Assembly: GCF_011604685.1 (NCBI RefSeq)
Contig: NZ_CP050063.1
Coordinates: forward strand, 3,370,501-3,434,500
Reading direction: 5' to 3'
Length of the DNA stretch: 64,000 nucleotides
From: Spirosoma aureum
Lineage (GTDB): Bacteria > Bacteroidota > Bacteroidia > Cytophagales > Spirosomataceae
Positions 8,915 through 17,942 of this stretch are shown here, one piece after another; the first letter of the stretch is position 1, and each line of letters opens with the position of its first letter. Made by a program: the position numbers and the translations under genes. Below the pieces are notes generated by a model that saw only the letters and a program-made list of their open reading frames with translations, made no database searches and had not been told where the DNA came from.

Positions 8915-11128
8915 ATGAATCTTTTTTTCTGGATTAAGTTTTCGCGTGCTCTTTTCGCCTTTGGCCGATGGTATACCAACGAGAACAGAGTACGATTGCA
9001 TATCGTTATTTTGTGTCTCACAGGGAGTTTCTCCGGTTTGGCGCAGTCACAGAACTGGGTTGAGACGGCTCCCGGCATCTGGAAATTCTCGGTTGGTAAA
9101 CCTGAAGCGTATAATTTACTGACCGCTGCCGAATCAAAACCCAATGTAGAAGCATTGACTAAATTGGGTAAAACGGGCTTTCCAATTGCTAAAAACGCTA
9201 TTTCGGTGCGGGTAGAAGGTGGTAAAACCTACCTACGTTTACCGCTTGACCGGGGAGAGCAGATTTTTGGTTTTGGACTGAATTTTCAGACCGTTCACCA
9301 GCGGGGCAAAATTCTGCAATTGCACATGGACCATTACGGCAGCAAAGACAATGGTCGTACGCATGCGCCGGTTCCGTTTTATGTGTCGTCGAAAGGATAC
9401 GGCGTGTTTGTGAATTCTGCCCGATACATCAACGTCTATGCCGGTACCGCCGTTCGTCAGGATAGCAAAAACCCGCCGAAAGTGCAGGATCGAAATACGG
9501 ATAAAACGTGGGAAGCCCGACCGTATTCCGATGCCGTTGAGATGCTGGTGCCTGCCGAAGGAGTGGATCTGTACGTATTTGGCGGCCCGACACCCCTGGA
9601 CGCCGTTCGTCGGTTCAACCTGTTCAATGGAGGAGGCTGTTTGCCGCCACGCTGGGGGCTGGGTTTTACGCAGCGGGTAAATCGACTCTACTCGGCCGAC
9701 GATGTGCAGAAGGAAGCTCAGGAGTTTGAAGACAAACAATATCCGCTTGATTTTATCGGCCTGGAACCGGGTTGGCAGAGTAAATCGTATCCCTGCACAT
9801 TCGAGTGGGACAAAGGCCGTTTTCCACAGCCCGGTCTGTTTGTCAAAACCATGCTGGATAAGGGCATCCGAATCAACCTATGGACAAATCCGTATGTATC
9901 GCCCGAAGCATCCATTTACCCGAAAATCGCTCCATACACGGGTTCACACACGGTTTGGGTAGGTGCCGTACCCGACTTGACCATGCCACAGGCACGGGAA
10001 ATTTTCTGGGGTAAGTTTGCCAGCGACCATGTCGACATTGGTGTGAGTGGCTACAAGATTGATGAAATCGATGGGTATGATTTTTATCTCTGGCCCGATG
10101 TGGCTACGTTTCCGTCGGGATTGAGTGCTGAACAGATGCGGCAGACCTATGGCCTACTAGTACAAAAACAAAGCGCCGATCTGTTTCACCAGCGAAACCA
10201 GCGAACCTATGGGCTGGTTCGGGCATCCAATGCCGGTGGTTCATCGCTACCCTACGTAATTTACAACGACTATTATAGTCACGAAGATTTCATTACAGCT
10301 CTGATTAACAGCGGGTTTGCAGGTGTTCTCTGGACGCCGGAAGTACGGGCTTCCAAGACGAGCGAAGAATGGCTGCGCCGATTTCAGACCGTTTGTTTTT
10401 CGCCGATGGCCATGATCAATGCCTGGGCCAGTAGTACCAAACCCTGGTCGTTTCCCGAGGTGGCAGAACAGATCAAAGAGATCGCGCAATTGCGGATGAA
10501 GATGATGCCATACTGGTATACCGAATTCGCGAAATACCATTTCGAAGGCACCCCGCCGTTCCGGGCAATGAATCTGGAAGACGGTTTTCAGGCAGCGGCA
10601 AAAAAAGAGGTTCTGACGGCTAGTCTGGAAGAAAATCCCTATGCAGAAGCCGTCGGTAAAGAAATTAAGGATCAGTACATGGCGGGTGAATACCTGCTGG
10701 TTGCCCCGCTGTTTACTGGGCAGACATCGCGTAAAGTTATCCTTCCGAAAGGGAAATGGTATGATTTCTATACGGGCCATTTCGCTGGTGATGGCGAAGT
10801 AATCACTGTTACGCCAGGACTGGACAAGATTCCGGTTTATGTGAAAGATGGCGGTATTATTCCGATGATGCCACCGCTGTTGCATGCGCCAAAGCCAGCC
10901 CAAAAGGTTGATCTGGAGATTCGGCATTATGGCGAAAAACCGGCCCAGTCACGGCTTTACGACGACGATGGTGAGACGTTTAATTACGAGAAAGGGCAGT
11001 ATGCCTGGCGAACAATTACCGTAGAGCGGCAGAAAAATGGGCAGTGGAAAGGCTCGGTATCGAAACCGGAAAAAGGAAAGCCTGATACGATCGGTAAGGT
11101 AACCTGGCGGTTTATGACCAGCCGATAA
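8915..11128 (+). CDS. Glycoside hydrolase family 31 (alpha-glycosidase)
   Basis: GH31 enzymes act on alpha-glucosides, alpha-xylosides or alpha-galactosides. A basic and hydrophobic N-terminus ending near SGLAQSQ suggests export. The N-terminal beta domain holds GEQIFGFGLNFQ. The barrel holds DFIGLEPGWQSKSYPCTF, then GYKIDEIDGYDFYLWPD with the likely nucleophile D383, and GFAGVLWTPEVR near 467-478. A beta domain with DDDGETFNYEKGQY closes the protein. The 737 residues fit the family. It follows the GH106 gene by 45 bp and should share its transcript. Substrate cannot be read from sequence; in this pectin setting an alpha-linked side-chain sugar is likely. The long intergenic gap that follows separates it from the SusCD pair. 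Confidence 0.88.
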   Translation: MNLFFWIKFSRALFAFGRWYTNENRVRLHIVILCLTGSFSGLAQSQNWVETAPGIWKFSVGKPEAYNLLTAAESKPNVEALTKLGKTGFPIAKNAISVRVEGGKTYLRLPLDRGEQIFGFGLNFQTVHQRGKILQLHMDHYGSKDNGRTHAPVPFYVSSKGYGVFVNSARYINVYAGTAVRQDSKNPPKVQDRNTDKTWEARPYSDAVEMLVPAEGVDLYVFGGPTPLDAVRRFNLFNGGGCLPPRWGLGFTQRVNRLYSADDVQKEAQEFEDKQYPLDFIGLEPGWQSKSYPCTFEWDKGRFPQPGLFVKTMLDKGIRINLWTNPYVSPEASIYPKIAPYTGSHTVWVGAVPDLTMPQAREIFWGKFASDHVDIGVSGYKIDEIDGYDFYLWPDVATFPSGLSAEQMRQTYGLLVQKQSADLFHQRNQRTYGLVRASNAGGSSLPYVIYNDYYSHEDFITALINSGFAGVLWTPEVRASKTSEEWLRRFQTVCFSPMAMINAWASSTKPWSFPEVAEQIKEIAQLRMKMMPYWYTEFAKYHFEGTPPFRAMNLEDGFQAAAKKEVLTASLEENPYAEAVGKEIKDQYMAGEYLLVAPLFTGQTSRKVILPKGKWYDFYTGHFAGDGEVITVTPGLDKIPVYVKDGGIIPMMPPLLHAPKPAQKVDLEIRHYGEKPAQSRLYDDDGETFNYEKGQYAWRTITVERQKNGQWKGSVSKPEKGKPDTIGKVTWRFMTSR

Positions 11129-11181
11129 GGGGCCAATGTCTGGCGGATTGCTTGTGGTTGCGAAAGAAAACTGACTGCGAA

Positions 11182-11301
11182 TCAGAGCAACCAGTACAAC
11201 AGGGCGGGTGCCAGCAGAACGAATAGCAGGATGAGGGCAAATACAGCCTGTTGACGGGAAGAATAGCTGACATAACGACTATTCCCTGCCAACAGGTTCA
11301 T
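11182..11301 (-). CDS. Possible small single-pass membrane protein
   Basis: On the minus strand an ATG at 11301 opens a 39-codon frame ending with TGA at 11182-11184. The peptide begins MNLLAGNSRYVSYSS, and a hydrophobic stretch QAVFALILLFVLLAPALLYW fills the C-terminal half. An in-frame TTG at 11325 would add eight residues. A perfect TAnnTTTG motif lies upstream on the same strand at 11357-11364. This is the only plausible coding sequence in the 611-bp gap. No homologue is recalled, and the call rests on hydrophobicity and promoter placement. Confidence 0.35.
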   Translation of the reverse strand: MNLLAGNSRYVSYSSRQQAVFALILLFVLLAPALLYWLL

Positions 11302-11356
11302 CAGTTCGAGTATCCAGTGACGCAAGGCAGAAAAGAGGCTTAAAATTGAAATCTCA

Positions 11357-11364
11357 CAAAGGTA
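11357..11364 (-). promoter_or_regulatory. Candidate -7 element for the small minus-strand ORF
   Basis: Read on the minus strand the octamer is TACCTTTG, a perfect match to the Bacteroidota TAnnTTTG -7 element. No TTG -33 element stands out upstream. Transcription would start near 11350 and run to the small ORF at 11301. Confidence 0.3.
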
Positions 11365-11739
11365 TAGGATTGATTTATTGGGCTATATTATCATATTGTT
11401 AACCTTATTAAAGCAATTTGGATAATTCTATAGAAAATGTAAGTGATAAAATTAGTTATAATTCACTACGACTCCGGTTCGTGTTTTGGGGAGTAATACG
11501 CAGAGCCGATCAATAGGTAGCCTCAATAAAAGTGGGCCTACCCAGCGGCTGTGAATAGAGGTAAAATGAAGCAAAAGGCAACAGATCTGTCAATAATTAC
11601 AATATAAAATAAAAATAGTTTAAGCAGGAGGGTGCGGGAGTGTCAGGCGGTTAGTGTCAAGCAACTTTGTATTGGAGTAGTTCTTAGTACTATAGCCATA
11701 TAACCTAACTGATACACTAACTAAATTAATACTGACCTC
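11365..11739 (+). promoter_or_regulatory. AT-rich regulatory gap upstream of susC
   Basis: This stretch is visibly more AT-rich than its surroundings and contains no credible gene. A weak -7-like octamer CAACTTTG at 11662-11669 could drive susC with a leader of about 65 nt. A small imperfect hairpin built on GGTAG and CTACC lies near 11516-11542. I see no clear operator repeat. The promoter of the SusCD-GH28 unit must lie here if it is separate from the upstream enzymes. Confidence 0.4.
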
Positions 11740-14700
11740 ATGCTGAAATTTACTCAGTTAGCCAGGCTACTGTTGCTAACCGTTACATTACTGATGAGCG
11801 GGGGCGTCATGGCCCAGGTTATCACTGGAGTTGTTACCTCTTCCGACAGAAATGAAGGAATTCCGGGTGTCAACGTGGTACAGAAAGGGGCGAGTAGCGG
11901 AGCCGTCACCAATGCCAAAGGAGAATATTCGCTACGGTTATCCAGCGCTGGTTCAACGACATTGACTTTTTCGTTCATTGGCTACATCACCCAGGAGGTG
12001 GTTGTGGGCAATCAGGGCGTAATATCGGTAAAGCTGGAGCCCGATAACCGATCGCTTAACGAAGTCGTTGTGATTGGTTACGGTACAGCCCGAAAAGCGG
12101 ACGTTACGGGTGCTGTCGCTTCATTCGATACGAAAACCATTGAGCAACGGCCCATCCTGCGGGTCGATCAGGCACTCGTTGGGCAGATGGCGGGTGTGCA
12201 GGTCAAGCAAACGAGTGGTGGCCTGGGCAAAGGCTTTAGTATACAGGTGCGTGGTAGCGGGTCGATTACGGCGGGCAATGAACCTCTCTATGTGATCGAC
12301 GGCTTTCCACTGGCAACCGCAGCCCCTAACTCGGCTGGTAACTTTAGTTCCGGAAACCCGCTGGATAACATCAATCCCAATGATATTGAGTCGATTCAGG
12401 TGCTGAAAGATGCAGCCTCTGCCGCTATTTATGGCTCAAGAGCGGCTAATGGCGTGGTGCTGATCACCACCAAACGCGGGAAACAGGGCAAGGCAAGCAT
12501 TACGATCAATACCTACGCGGGTTTTATGGAGCGGACCCGCAAACTAGACATGCTCAGCGCCGACGAATGGGTCGACCGGTCGACCGAAATGATTAATGCC
12601 CAGTGGGTTGCGTCGGGAACAGGTCGAACGGCGACACAGACCAACGAACAGCGTCGGGTCATTCTGGGCCTGCCAGTGGGTCAGGTAAATACCAGCTACA
12701 TGACGGATGATCGCTGGGCACAACCAGGACATCCCGGCCTCAACTACATTGACTGGCAGGATCAGGCTTTCCGGAAAGGATTTGTGCAAAATCACCAGAT
12801 TTCGGCTAGCGGTGGTACCGACAAGGTGCGGTATTATGTTTCGGGCAACTACGCCAATCAGCAGGGCATGATTATCAACACCAACTATACTGCTTATTCG
12901 GCGCGGGCTAATGTGGAGGTGAATGCCACCAGTAAACTCAAGCTGGGTCTTAATCTGTCGCCAACGTATTCGATCAACAATGATCCTGGAGTGGAGGGTA
13001 AAGACAACATTCTACACCAGTTGGTCAGTATGACACCCGTGCAGGAAGATACGATGGGCATTTATCCCAACGTAGGCAACAATGGACAATACCGCTGGAG
13101 CGTATCGACAAATAGCCCAATTGGCAAACTTCAGAATGTGATCGGTGAAACCAAACGCTTCCGGACACTGGGTTCAGTATTTGCTGACTACCAGATTCTT
13201 AAAGGCTTGTCGTTCCGGACATCGGTGAATCTGGACAATACCGACAACAGTTCGAAATCGTATAATCCGTATTTAATTGCGAGTACACTGGCTACCAGAC
13301 TGGCTCAACTCACGACGTTAACCAGTGGATCATATAGCAGCTACCGGAAACGAACGTTTGTCAACGAGAATACGCTTTCGTATGCTACTACATTCCAGAA
13401 TCGGCATAACCTTTCCCTGCTGGGTGGTTTCTCCTACAACTCCGGCAAACTGGAATCGGTGTCGCTCAGTTCGAACGGTGGATTCAGCAGCAATGTCATT
13501 ACCACGCTCAATGCGGCCAATGGGGTAACAGGCAATACGAATGAATCACGAAATGTCCTGATATCGTATTTTGGCCGTGTACAATACAATTACTCCGAGA
13601 AATATCTGCTCTCCGCCAGTATTCGGCGCGATGGATCGTCCCGGTTCGGATCGAATACGCGCTGGGGTCTTTTCCCATCGGCATCGTTGGGCTGGCGGAT
13701 TTCGGAAGAATCGTTCATGAAAGGGATCACGCCGATCAACGACCTGAAGTTACGGGCCAGTTTCGGAACGGCGGGTAATTACAACATTGGCGATTACAGC
13801 ACATTACCAACCCTGGCTACGGCCAACTATACCTTTAACGGCGCGAATGCCATTGGTCAGGCCCCCAGCGGAGTGACAAACCCCGATTTAACCTGGGAAA
13901 CCTCCGAAACAGTTGACTTTGGACTCGATGCGACGGTGCTCAACAGCCGCCTGAGCTTTTCGTTCGACATCTATAATAAGCTGAACAAGGGATTATTGCT
14001 GAATGTCCCGATTCCGGGCGCAACGGGTTTCTCGTCCTATTTAAGCAATGCCGGTAGCGTTCGTAATCAGGGCTGGGAATTTGAACTGAACAGCCGCAAC
14101 ACGACCGGTGAATTTAAATGGAATACGTCGTTGAACCTGAGTCATAATGCCAACAAAGTGGAAGCACTGGCAGGAGGGCAGGAGCAGATTCTGATTCCAT
14201 CGTCGTTCGATGTGTCGCATTCGCTGTTGCGCGTTGGTGAACCGCTTTATAGCATCTACGTGGTGAGACAGATCGGCATTCTGTCGCAGCAGGACATTGA
14301 TGGCAAAGCTGCCGTGTTTGGTTCAGAAACGGCGGGCGATCCGAAATACTTCGATGCTAATGGCGATGGTGTAATTGATGCGAATGACCGGGTTATAGTG
14401 GGTCATCCCAATCCCAATTACGTCTGGGGAATTACGAATAATTTCCGTTACAAAGGCTTCGATCTGACGGTACTGGTACAGGGCCAGAATGGAGGTTCTA
14501 TCTATTCATTGCTGGGTCGGGCATTAGGTCGCACCGGCCAGGGTTTTACCGACAACGCGCTTGGTACCTACCGCGACCGGTGGCGCTCGGCCGAAAATCC
14601 AGGAGCGGGTATTGTTAGTAAAGCCTATTCGACATTTGGCCGGATTAAAAATACCGACTGGCTGTATTCGTCTGACTATGTGCGGGTTCGCAACATCACA

Positions 14701-14925
14701 CTGGGTTACGATCTGAAAACGATCGTGAAATTACCCCAGCTTCAGGGCGCCCGCATCTACGTGACGGCCGAAAACTTTTTTGGGTTCGATAAATACAAAG
14801 GCGGCTTTAATCCGGAAGCGAGCAACACCGATTTGAGCGGAAGTTCGTCGTTCCCTGAAGCGGGCGATTACGGTGGTTTGCCGCTTCCTCGCTCCCTTGT
14901 TTTCGGATTGAATGTAACGTTCTAA
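11740..14925 (+). CDS. SusC/RagA family TonB-linked outer-membrane transporter
   Basis: SusC-type proteins are 22-strand outer-membrane barrels that, capped by a SusD lipoprotein, import oligosaccharides using TonB energy. The order here is canonical: a signal peptide ending near VMAQ (residue 26), a carboxypeptidase-regulatory-like beta domain with VITGVVTSSDRNEGIPGVNV, then the linker LNEVVVIGYGTARKADVTGAV, the plug with SITAGNEPLYVIDGFPL and QVLKDAASAAIYGSRAANGV, and a long barrel ending in an aromatic-rich strand FGLNVTF. At 1061 residues it has normal length. The SusD partner follows after 14 bp. With PL22, GH106 and GH28 flanking it, the cargo is probably a pectic oligosaccharide. Confidence 0.95.
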   Translation: MLKFTQLARLLLLTVTLLMSGGVMAQVITGVVTSSDRNEGIPGVNVVQKGASSGAVTNAKGEYSLRLSSAGSTTLTFSFIGYITQEVVVGNQGVISVKLEPDNRSLNEVVVIGYGTARKADVTGAVASFDTKTIEQRPILRVDQALVGQMAGVQVKQTSGGLGKGFSIQVRGSGSITAGNEPLYVIDGFPLATAAPNSAGNFSSGNPLDNINPNDIESIQVLKDAASAAIYGSRAANGVVLITTKRGKQGKASITINTYAGFMERTRKLDMLSADEWVDRSTEMINAQWVASGTGRTATQTNEQRRVILGLPVGQVNTSYMTDDRWAQPGHPGLNYIDWQDQAFRKGFVQNHQISASGGTDKVRYYVSGNYANQQGMIINTNYTAYSARANVEVNATSKLKLGLNLSPTYSINNDPGVEGKDNILHQLVSMTPVQEDTMGIYPNVGNNGQYRWSVSTNSPIGKLQNVIGETKRFRTLGSVFADYQILKGLSFRTSVNLDNTDNSSKSYNPYLIASTLATRLAQLTTLTSGSYSSYRKRTFVNENTLSYATTFQNRHNLSLLGGFSYNSGKLESVSLSSNGGFSSNVITTLNAANGVTGNTNESRNVLISYFGRVQYNYSEKYLLSASIRRDGSSRFGSNTRWGLFPSASLGWRISEESFMKGITPINDLKLRASFGTAGNYNIGDYSTLPTLATANYTFNGANAIGQAPSGVTNPDLTWETSETVDFGLDATVLNSRLSFSFDIYNKLNKGLLLNVPIPGATGFSSYLSNAGSVRNQGWEFELNSRNTTGEFKWNTSLNLSHNANKVEALAGGQEQILIPSSFDVSHSLLRVGEPLYSIYVVRQIGILSQQDIDGKAAVFGSETAGDPKYFDANGDGVIDANDRVIVGHPNPNYVWGITNNFRYKGFDLTVLVQGQNGGSIYSLLGRALGRTGQGFTDNALGTYRDRWRSAENPGAGIVSKAYSTFGRIKNTDWLYSSDYVRVRNITLGYDLKTIVKLPQLQGARIYVTAENFFGFDKYKGGFNPEASNTDLSGSSSFPEAGDYGGLPLPRSLVFGLNVTF

Positions 14926-14939
14926 CCAGCCTTAAAACC

Positions 14940-16439
14940 ATGAAAAATACAGCATTTTATATAGTAGCGCTTCTGGCCGTGCTGGCCTCCTGTACCGGCG
15001 ATTTGAATCAGGTGCCCATCTCATCGGCAACAACGTCGACGTTTTATTCACAGCCTAACGATTTTTTGCAGGCCAGTAATGCCATCTACAGCGATCTGAG
15101 AGGTTATCCGGATCGGCAACTGAATCTCTCCGAAACCCGCTCCGACAACTTATACGCTGTTTCGGATGGGGGAGTTCGCGATTGGGAAGGTATCAATAGC
15201 TTTCAGAAAAGTATTGCGGGTAATGTTTACGTCTCCGAAGCCTGGTCGACCAATTTCAATGGAATCTACCGGGCGAATGTACTGCTGGATCAATTGCAGA
15301 AAAATGGAAAGCTGATTACGGATGTTAGCCTGAAAACCCGACTGGAGGCCGAAGCTAAATTCTTACGGGCGTTTTTCTACTTCGATCTGGTACGTTTTTT
15401 CGGTAAGGTACCCATCATCGACCATCCCGTTACGGCCAACGAAGCCCTATCAATTCCACGGAGTCCCGTAAAAGATGTATACACGCTAATTCTGTCGGAC
15501 CTGACTTTTGCGGCAACAAATCTGCCCGAGACCTATGCCGCTGCCGACAAAGGCCGGGCAACAAGGTATGCCGCCAAAGCGGCTCTGGCACTGGTGTATA
15601 TGACCCGTTCGGGACCTACCTACGATATTGAAGGGCCTGGCCTGGGGCTGAACGAATGGTCACAGGCGTTGACGGTGCTAAATGAAATCATTGCGAGTGG
15701 GAAATATTCATTCCTTACGTCTTTCACCAACATTTTCTCGTTCACGAATGAAAATAACGCTGAGGTTATTTTTGACGTACAGTATGCCAATGGACTTACA
15801 CCGGTAGTAGGGGGAACGTTTCCCTGGGTTCTGGTGCCCGATACCTGGTTTCAGTCGAATGGAAAAGCGACTCAGGGCGGACTAACGATCCGCCCGGTAT
15901 CGGTCGATTTGCTGAATGCATACGCGACTGCCGATACACGGAAAGCGTTTACCATTCAATCGGGTTATACCTACAATGGCGTGGCTGAAACCCGGTCGTT
16001 TGTCAAGAAATACGTTGATCTGACCAAAGTGCCGACCAATAACCGACTCGACTGGCCGATCAACTTCATTGTCTATCGTTATACGGACATACTGATGCTA
16101 AAGGCCGAGTGTATTTTACGGGGAGCGACGGGCGGCACACAGGCCGATGTGGATGCCATTGTCAATCAGGTACGGGTTCGGGCGGGTTTGCCTGCCATCA
16201 CCAATGTGACCTTGTCGCAACTGTTGCAGGAGCGTCGGAAGGAGTTTGTTGGCGAAGGGTCTCGCTGGCATGATTTGGTCAGAAGTGGCCAGATTGAAAC
16301 AATCATGACCGCCTGGATTGCGGCCGAAGATACCCAGAAACAGATGCAGCCATTCCAGAAAAACTACATCATCTATCCGGTCCCACAGGCTGAGCTGGAC
16401 ACAAAACCAGGTTTATATACGCAGAACGCGGGCTATTAA
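14940..16439 (+). CDS. SusD/RagB family surface lipoprotein
   Basis: SusD proteins cap SusC barrels and bind the glycan at the cell surface. The signal sequence ends with a lipobox LASC, giving lipidated Cys18. The first domain contains NFNGIYRANVLLDQL and EAKFLRAFFYFDLVRFFGKVP, the standard TPR-like SusD signature. The C-terminus holds QERRKEFVGEGSRWHDLVR and ends YPVPQAELDTKPGL, also typical. The length of 499 residues is normal. It lies 14 bp after susC and is followed by a hairpin with a T run (16448-16504), so the pair may often be transcribed apart from GH28. Confidence 0.95.
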   Translation: MKNTAFYIVALLAVLASCTGDLNQVPISSATTSTFYSQPNDFLQASNAIYSDLRGYPDRQLNLSETRSDNLYAVSDGGVRDWEGINSFQKSIAGNVYVSEAWSTNFNGIYRANVLLDQLQKNGKLITDVSLKTRLEAEAKFLRAFFYFDLVRFFGKVPIIDHPVTANEALSIPRSPVKDVYTLILSDLTFAATNLPETYAAADKGRATRYAAKAALALVYMTRSGPTYDIEGPGLGLNEWSQALTVLNEIIASGKYSFLTSFTNIFSFTNENNAEVIFDVQYANGLTPVVGGTFPWVLVPDTWFQSNGKATQGGLTIRPVSVDLLNAYATADTRKAFTIQSGYTYNGVAETRSFVKKYVDLTKVPTNNRLDWPINFIVYRYTDILMLKAECILRGATGGTQADVDAIVNQVRVRAGLPAITNVTLSQLLQERRKEFVGEGSRWHDLVRSGQIETIMTAWIAAEDTQKQMQPFQKNYIIYPVPQAELDTKPGLYTQNAGY

Positions 16440-16447
16440 GCGTGAAG

Positions 16448-16504
16448 TTGGTGATTGGGTAAAGGTCTACATCAGTAGACATATTTCCCCGGTCACCAAT
16501 TTTT
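16448..16504 (+). terminator. Terminator-like imperfect palindrome after susD
   Basis: Outer arms TTGGTGA (16448-16454) and TCACCAA (16493-16499) pair. GGG pairs with CCC inside them, and GTCTAC pairs with GTAGAC around a 4-nt ATCA loop. Five T residues follow at 16500-16504, so it could act as an intrinsic terminator or attenuator between susD and the GH28 gene. Confidence 0.6.
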
Positions 16505-16531
16505 CATTTGTTAAATGACCAACTACGACTC

Positions 16532-17935
16532 ATGACGCTCTTCTTTTCGCTATTAATTTTGCTGTTGAACAAGCTGACTGCACCGGAACCATTGCCCTGG
16601 GTGAAGCAGGTTGGAGCGCAAACGATGCCTACCCCAAAGACGGTGTTTAAAACCGAAGACTATGGCGTTGCAGGCGATGGGAAAACGCTCGAAACGAAAG
16701 CAATTCAGGCCACCATCGATGCCTGTGCGGCCAAAGGGGGAGGAGTAGTCGCCTTTAAATCAGGGCAGTATGTTACGGGCTCGCTGTTCCTCAAAAAGAA
16801 TGTTACGTTACGGCTTGATAAGGGTGTGGAATTACTGGGAAGCCAGTCTCTGGCCGATTATCCGGAAATTGATACCCGTGTGGCTGGTATTGAAATGCGA
16901 TGGCCTGCCGCATTGATCAATGTTATCGACCAGACAAACGTAGCCATTGTCGGAGAGGGGACGGTCAATGCGCAGGGGCGTGTTTTCTGGGATAGTTACT
17001 GGGCCATGCGAAAAGAGTACGAGAAAAAAGGGTTGCGCTGGATTGTTGACTATGACTGCAAACGACCCCGCACCGTGCTCGTTTCAAACTCATCGAACAT
17101 CACCCTCAAGGGCATTACGTTGCAGCAGGCGGGTTTCTGGACAGTGCATATTTTGTACTCCAGTCACGTAACGGCCGATGGTCTGGTCATTCGCAACAAC
17201 ATAGGTGGTCATGGACCCAGTACGGATGGCGTCGATATCGACTCATCAACCTACATTCTGGTTCAAAACTGCGATATTGACTGCAACGACGACAATTTTT
17301 GCCTCAAAGCAGGCCGCGACTGGGATGGTCTTCGCGTCAATCGGCCAACAGAATACGTGGTCATTCGCGACTGCGTATCCGGAGCCGGCGGTGGGCTCAT
17401 TACGTTCGGGAGCGAAACGTCGGGTAGTATACGACATGTGCTTGCCCGGAATTTGAAGGCAAAAGGAACGGGCGTAGGCATTCGGCTGAAGTCGGCTATG
17501 ACCCGTGGTGGAACGGTAGAGGATATTTATCTGGAACGTATGTCGATGGATGGGGTAGGCGTACCGGTTGAGGTAACGATGAACTGGAACCCGAGCTATA
17601 GTTATTCGACGCTGCCCGAAGGCTATACCGAAGCAACGTTACCTCCTCACTGGAAAGCGATGCTCCACAAAGTAGAGCCAGCCAGCAAAGGGATACCCCA
17701 CTTTCGGAGAATTAATATTTCTGATCTGACCGTAACCGATGCGAAACGAGGCATTATGGCCGCAGGACTTGCCGAATCATTGCTGGAAAATTTCTCACTG
17801 CGAAACGTGTCGATTTCGGCGACAACGGCCGGTGAAATCAATTATGCTCAAAGCTGGAAGCTCGATAATGTGCACATCACGGTCAAAGACAGCAGCCCTG
17901 TGGGCATCAAAAACAGCTCGGGCGTTAGCCTGTAA
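16532..17935 (+). CDS. Glycoside hydrolase family 28 (polygalacturonase-like)
   Basis: GH28 enzymes hydrolyse alpha-linked galacturonan or rhamnogalacturonan. I start at ATG 16532, which leaves a hydrophobic signal segment TLFFSLLILLLNKL; the in-frame TTG at 16508 lies inside the spacer after the hairpin. A right-handed beta-helix starts with TEDYGVAGDGKT. Catalytic acids fit D235 or D237 in TDGVDIDSS and D253/D254 in CNDDNFCLKAG, with a later GGGLITFGSETSGS segment in the place of the usual SxGS region. Length matches the family. The gene converges on the regulator gene with only 7 bp between the stops. Endo or exo action and the precise backbone cannot be told from sequence. Confidence 0.9.
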   Translation: MTLFFSLLILLLNKLTAPEPLPWVKQVGAQTMPTPKTVFKTEDYGVAGDGKTLETKAIQATIDACAAKGGGVVAFKSGQYVTGSLFLKKNVTLRLDKGVELLGSQSLADYPEIDTRVAGIEMRWPAALINVIDQTNVAIVGEGTVNAQGRVFWDSYWAMRKEYEKKGLRWIVDYDCKRPRTVLVSNSSNITLKGITLQQAGFWTVHILYSSHVTADGLVIRNNIGGHGPSTDGVDIDSSTYILVQNCDIDCNDDNFCLKAGRDWDGLRVNRPTEYVVIRDCVSGAGGGLITFGSETSGSIRHVLARNLKAKGTGVGIRLKSAMTRGGTVEDIYLERMSMDGVGVPVEVTMNWNPSYSYSTLPEGYTEATLPPHWKAMLHKVEPASKGIPHFRRINISDLTVTDAKRGIMAAGLAESLLENFSLRNVSISATTAGEINYAQSWKLDNVHITVKDSSPVGIKNSSGVSL

Positions 17936-17942
17936 CTGTATT

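Noticed and set aside
10247..10927. 226-codon minus-strand frame inside the GH31 gene
   Set aside because: It is antisense to conserved GH31 motifs and has no recognisable protein features.
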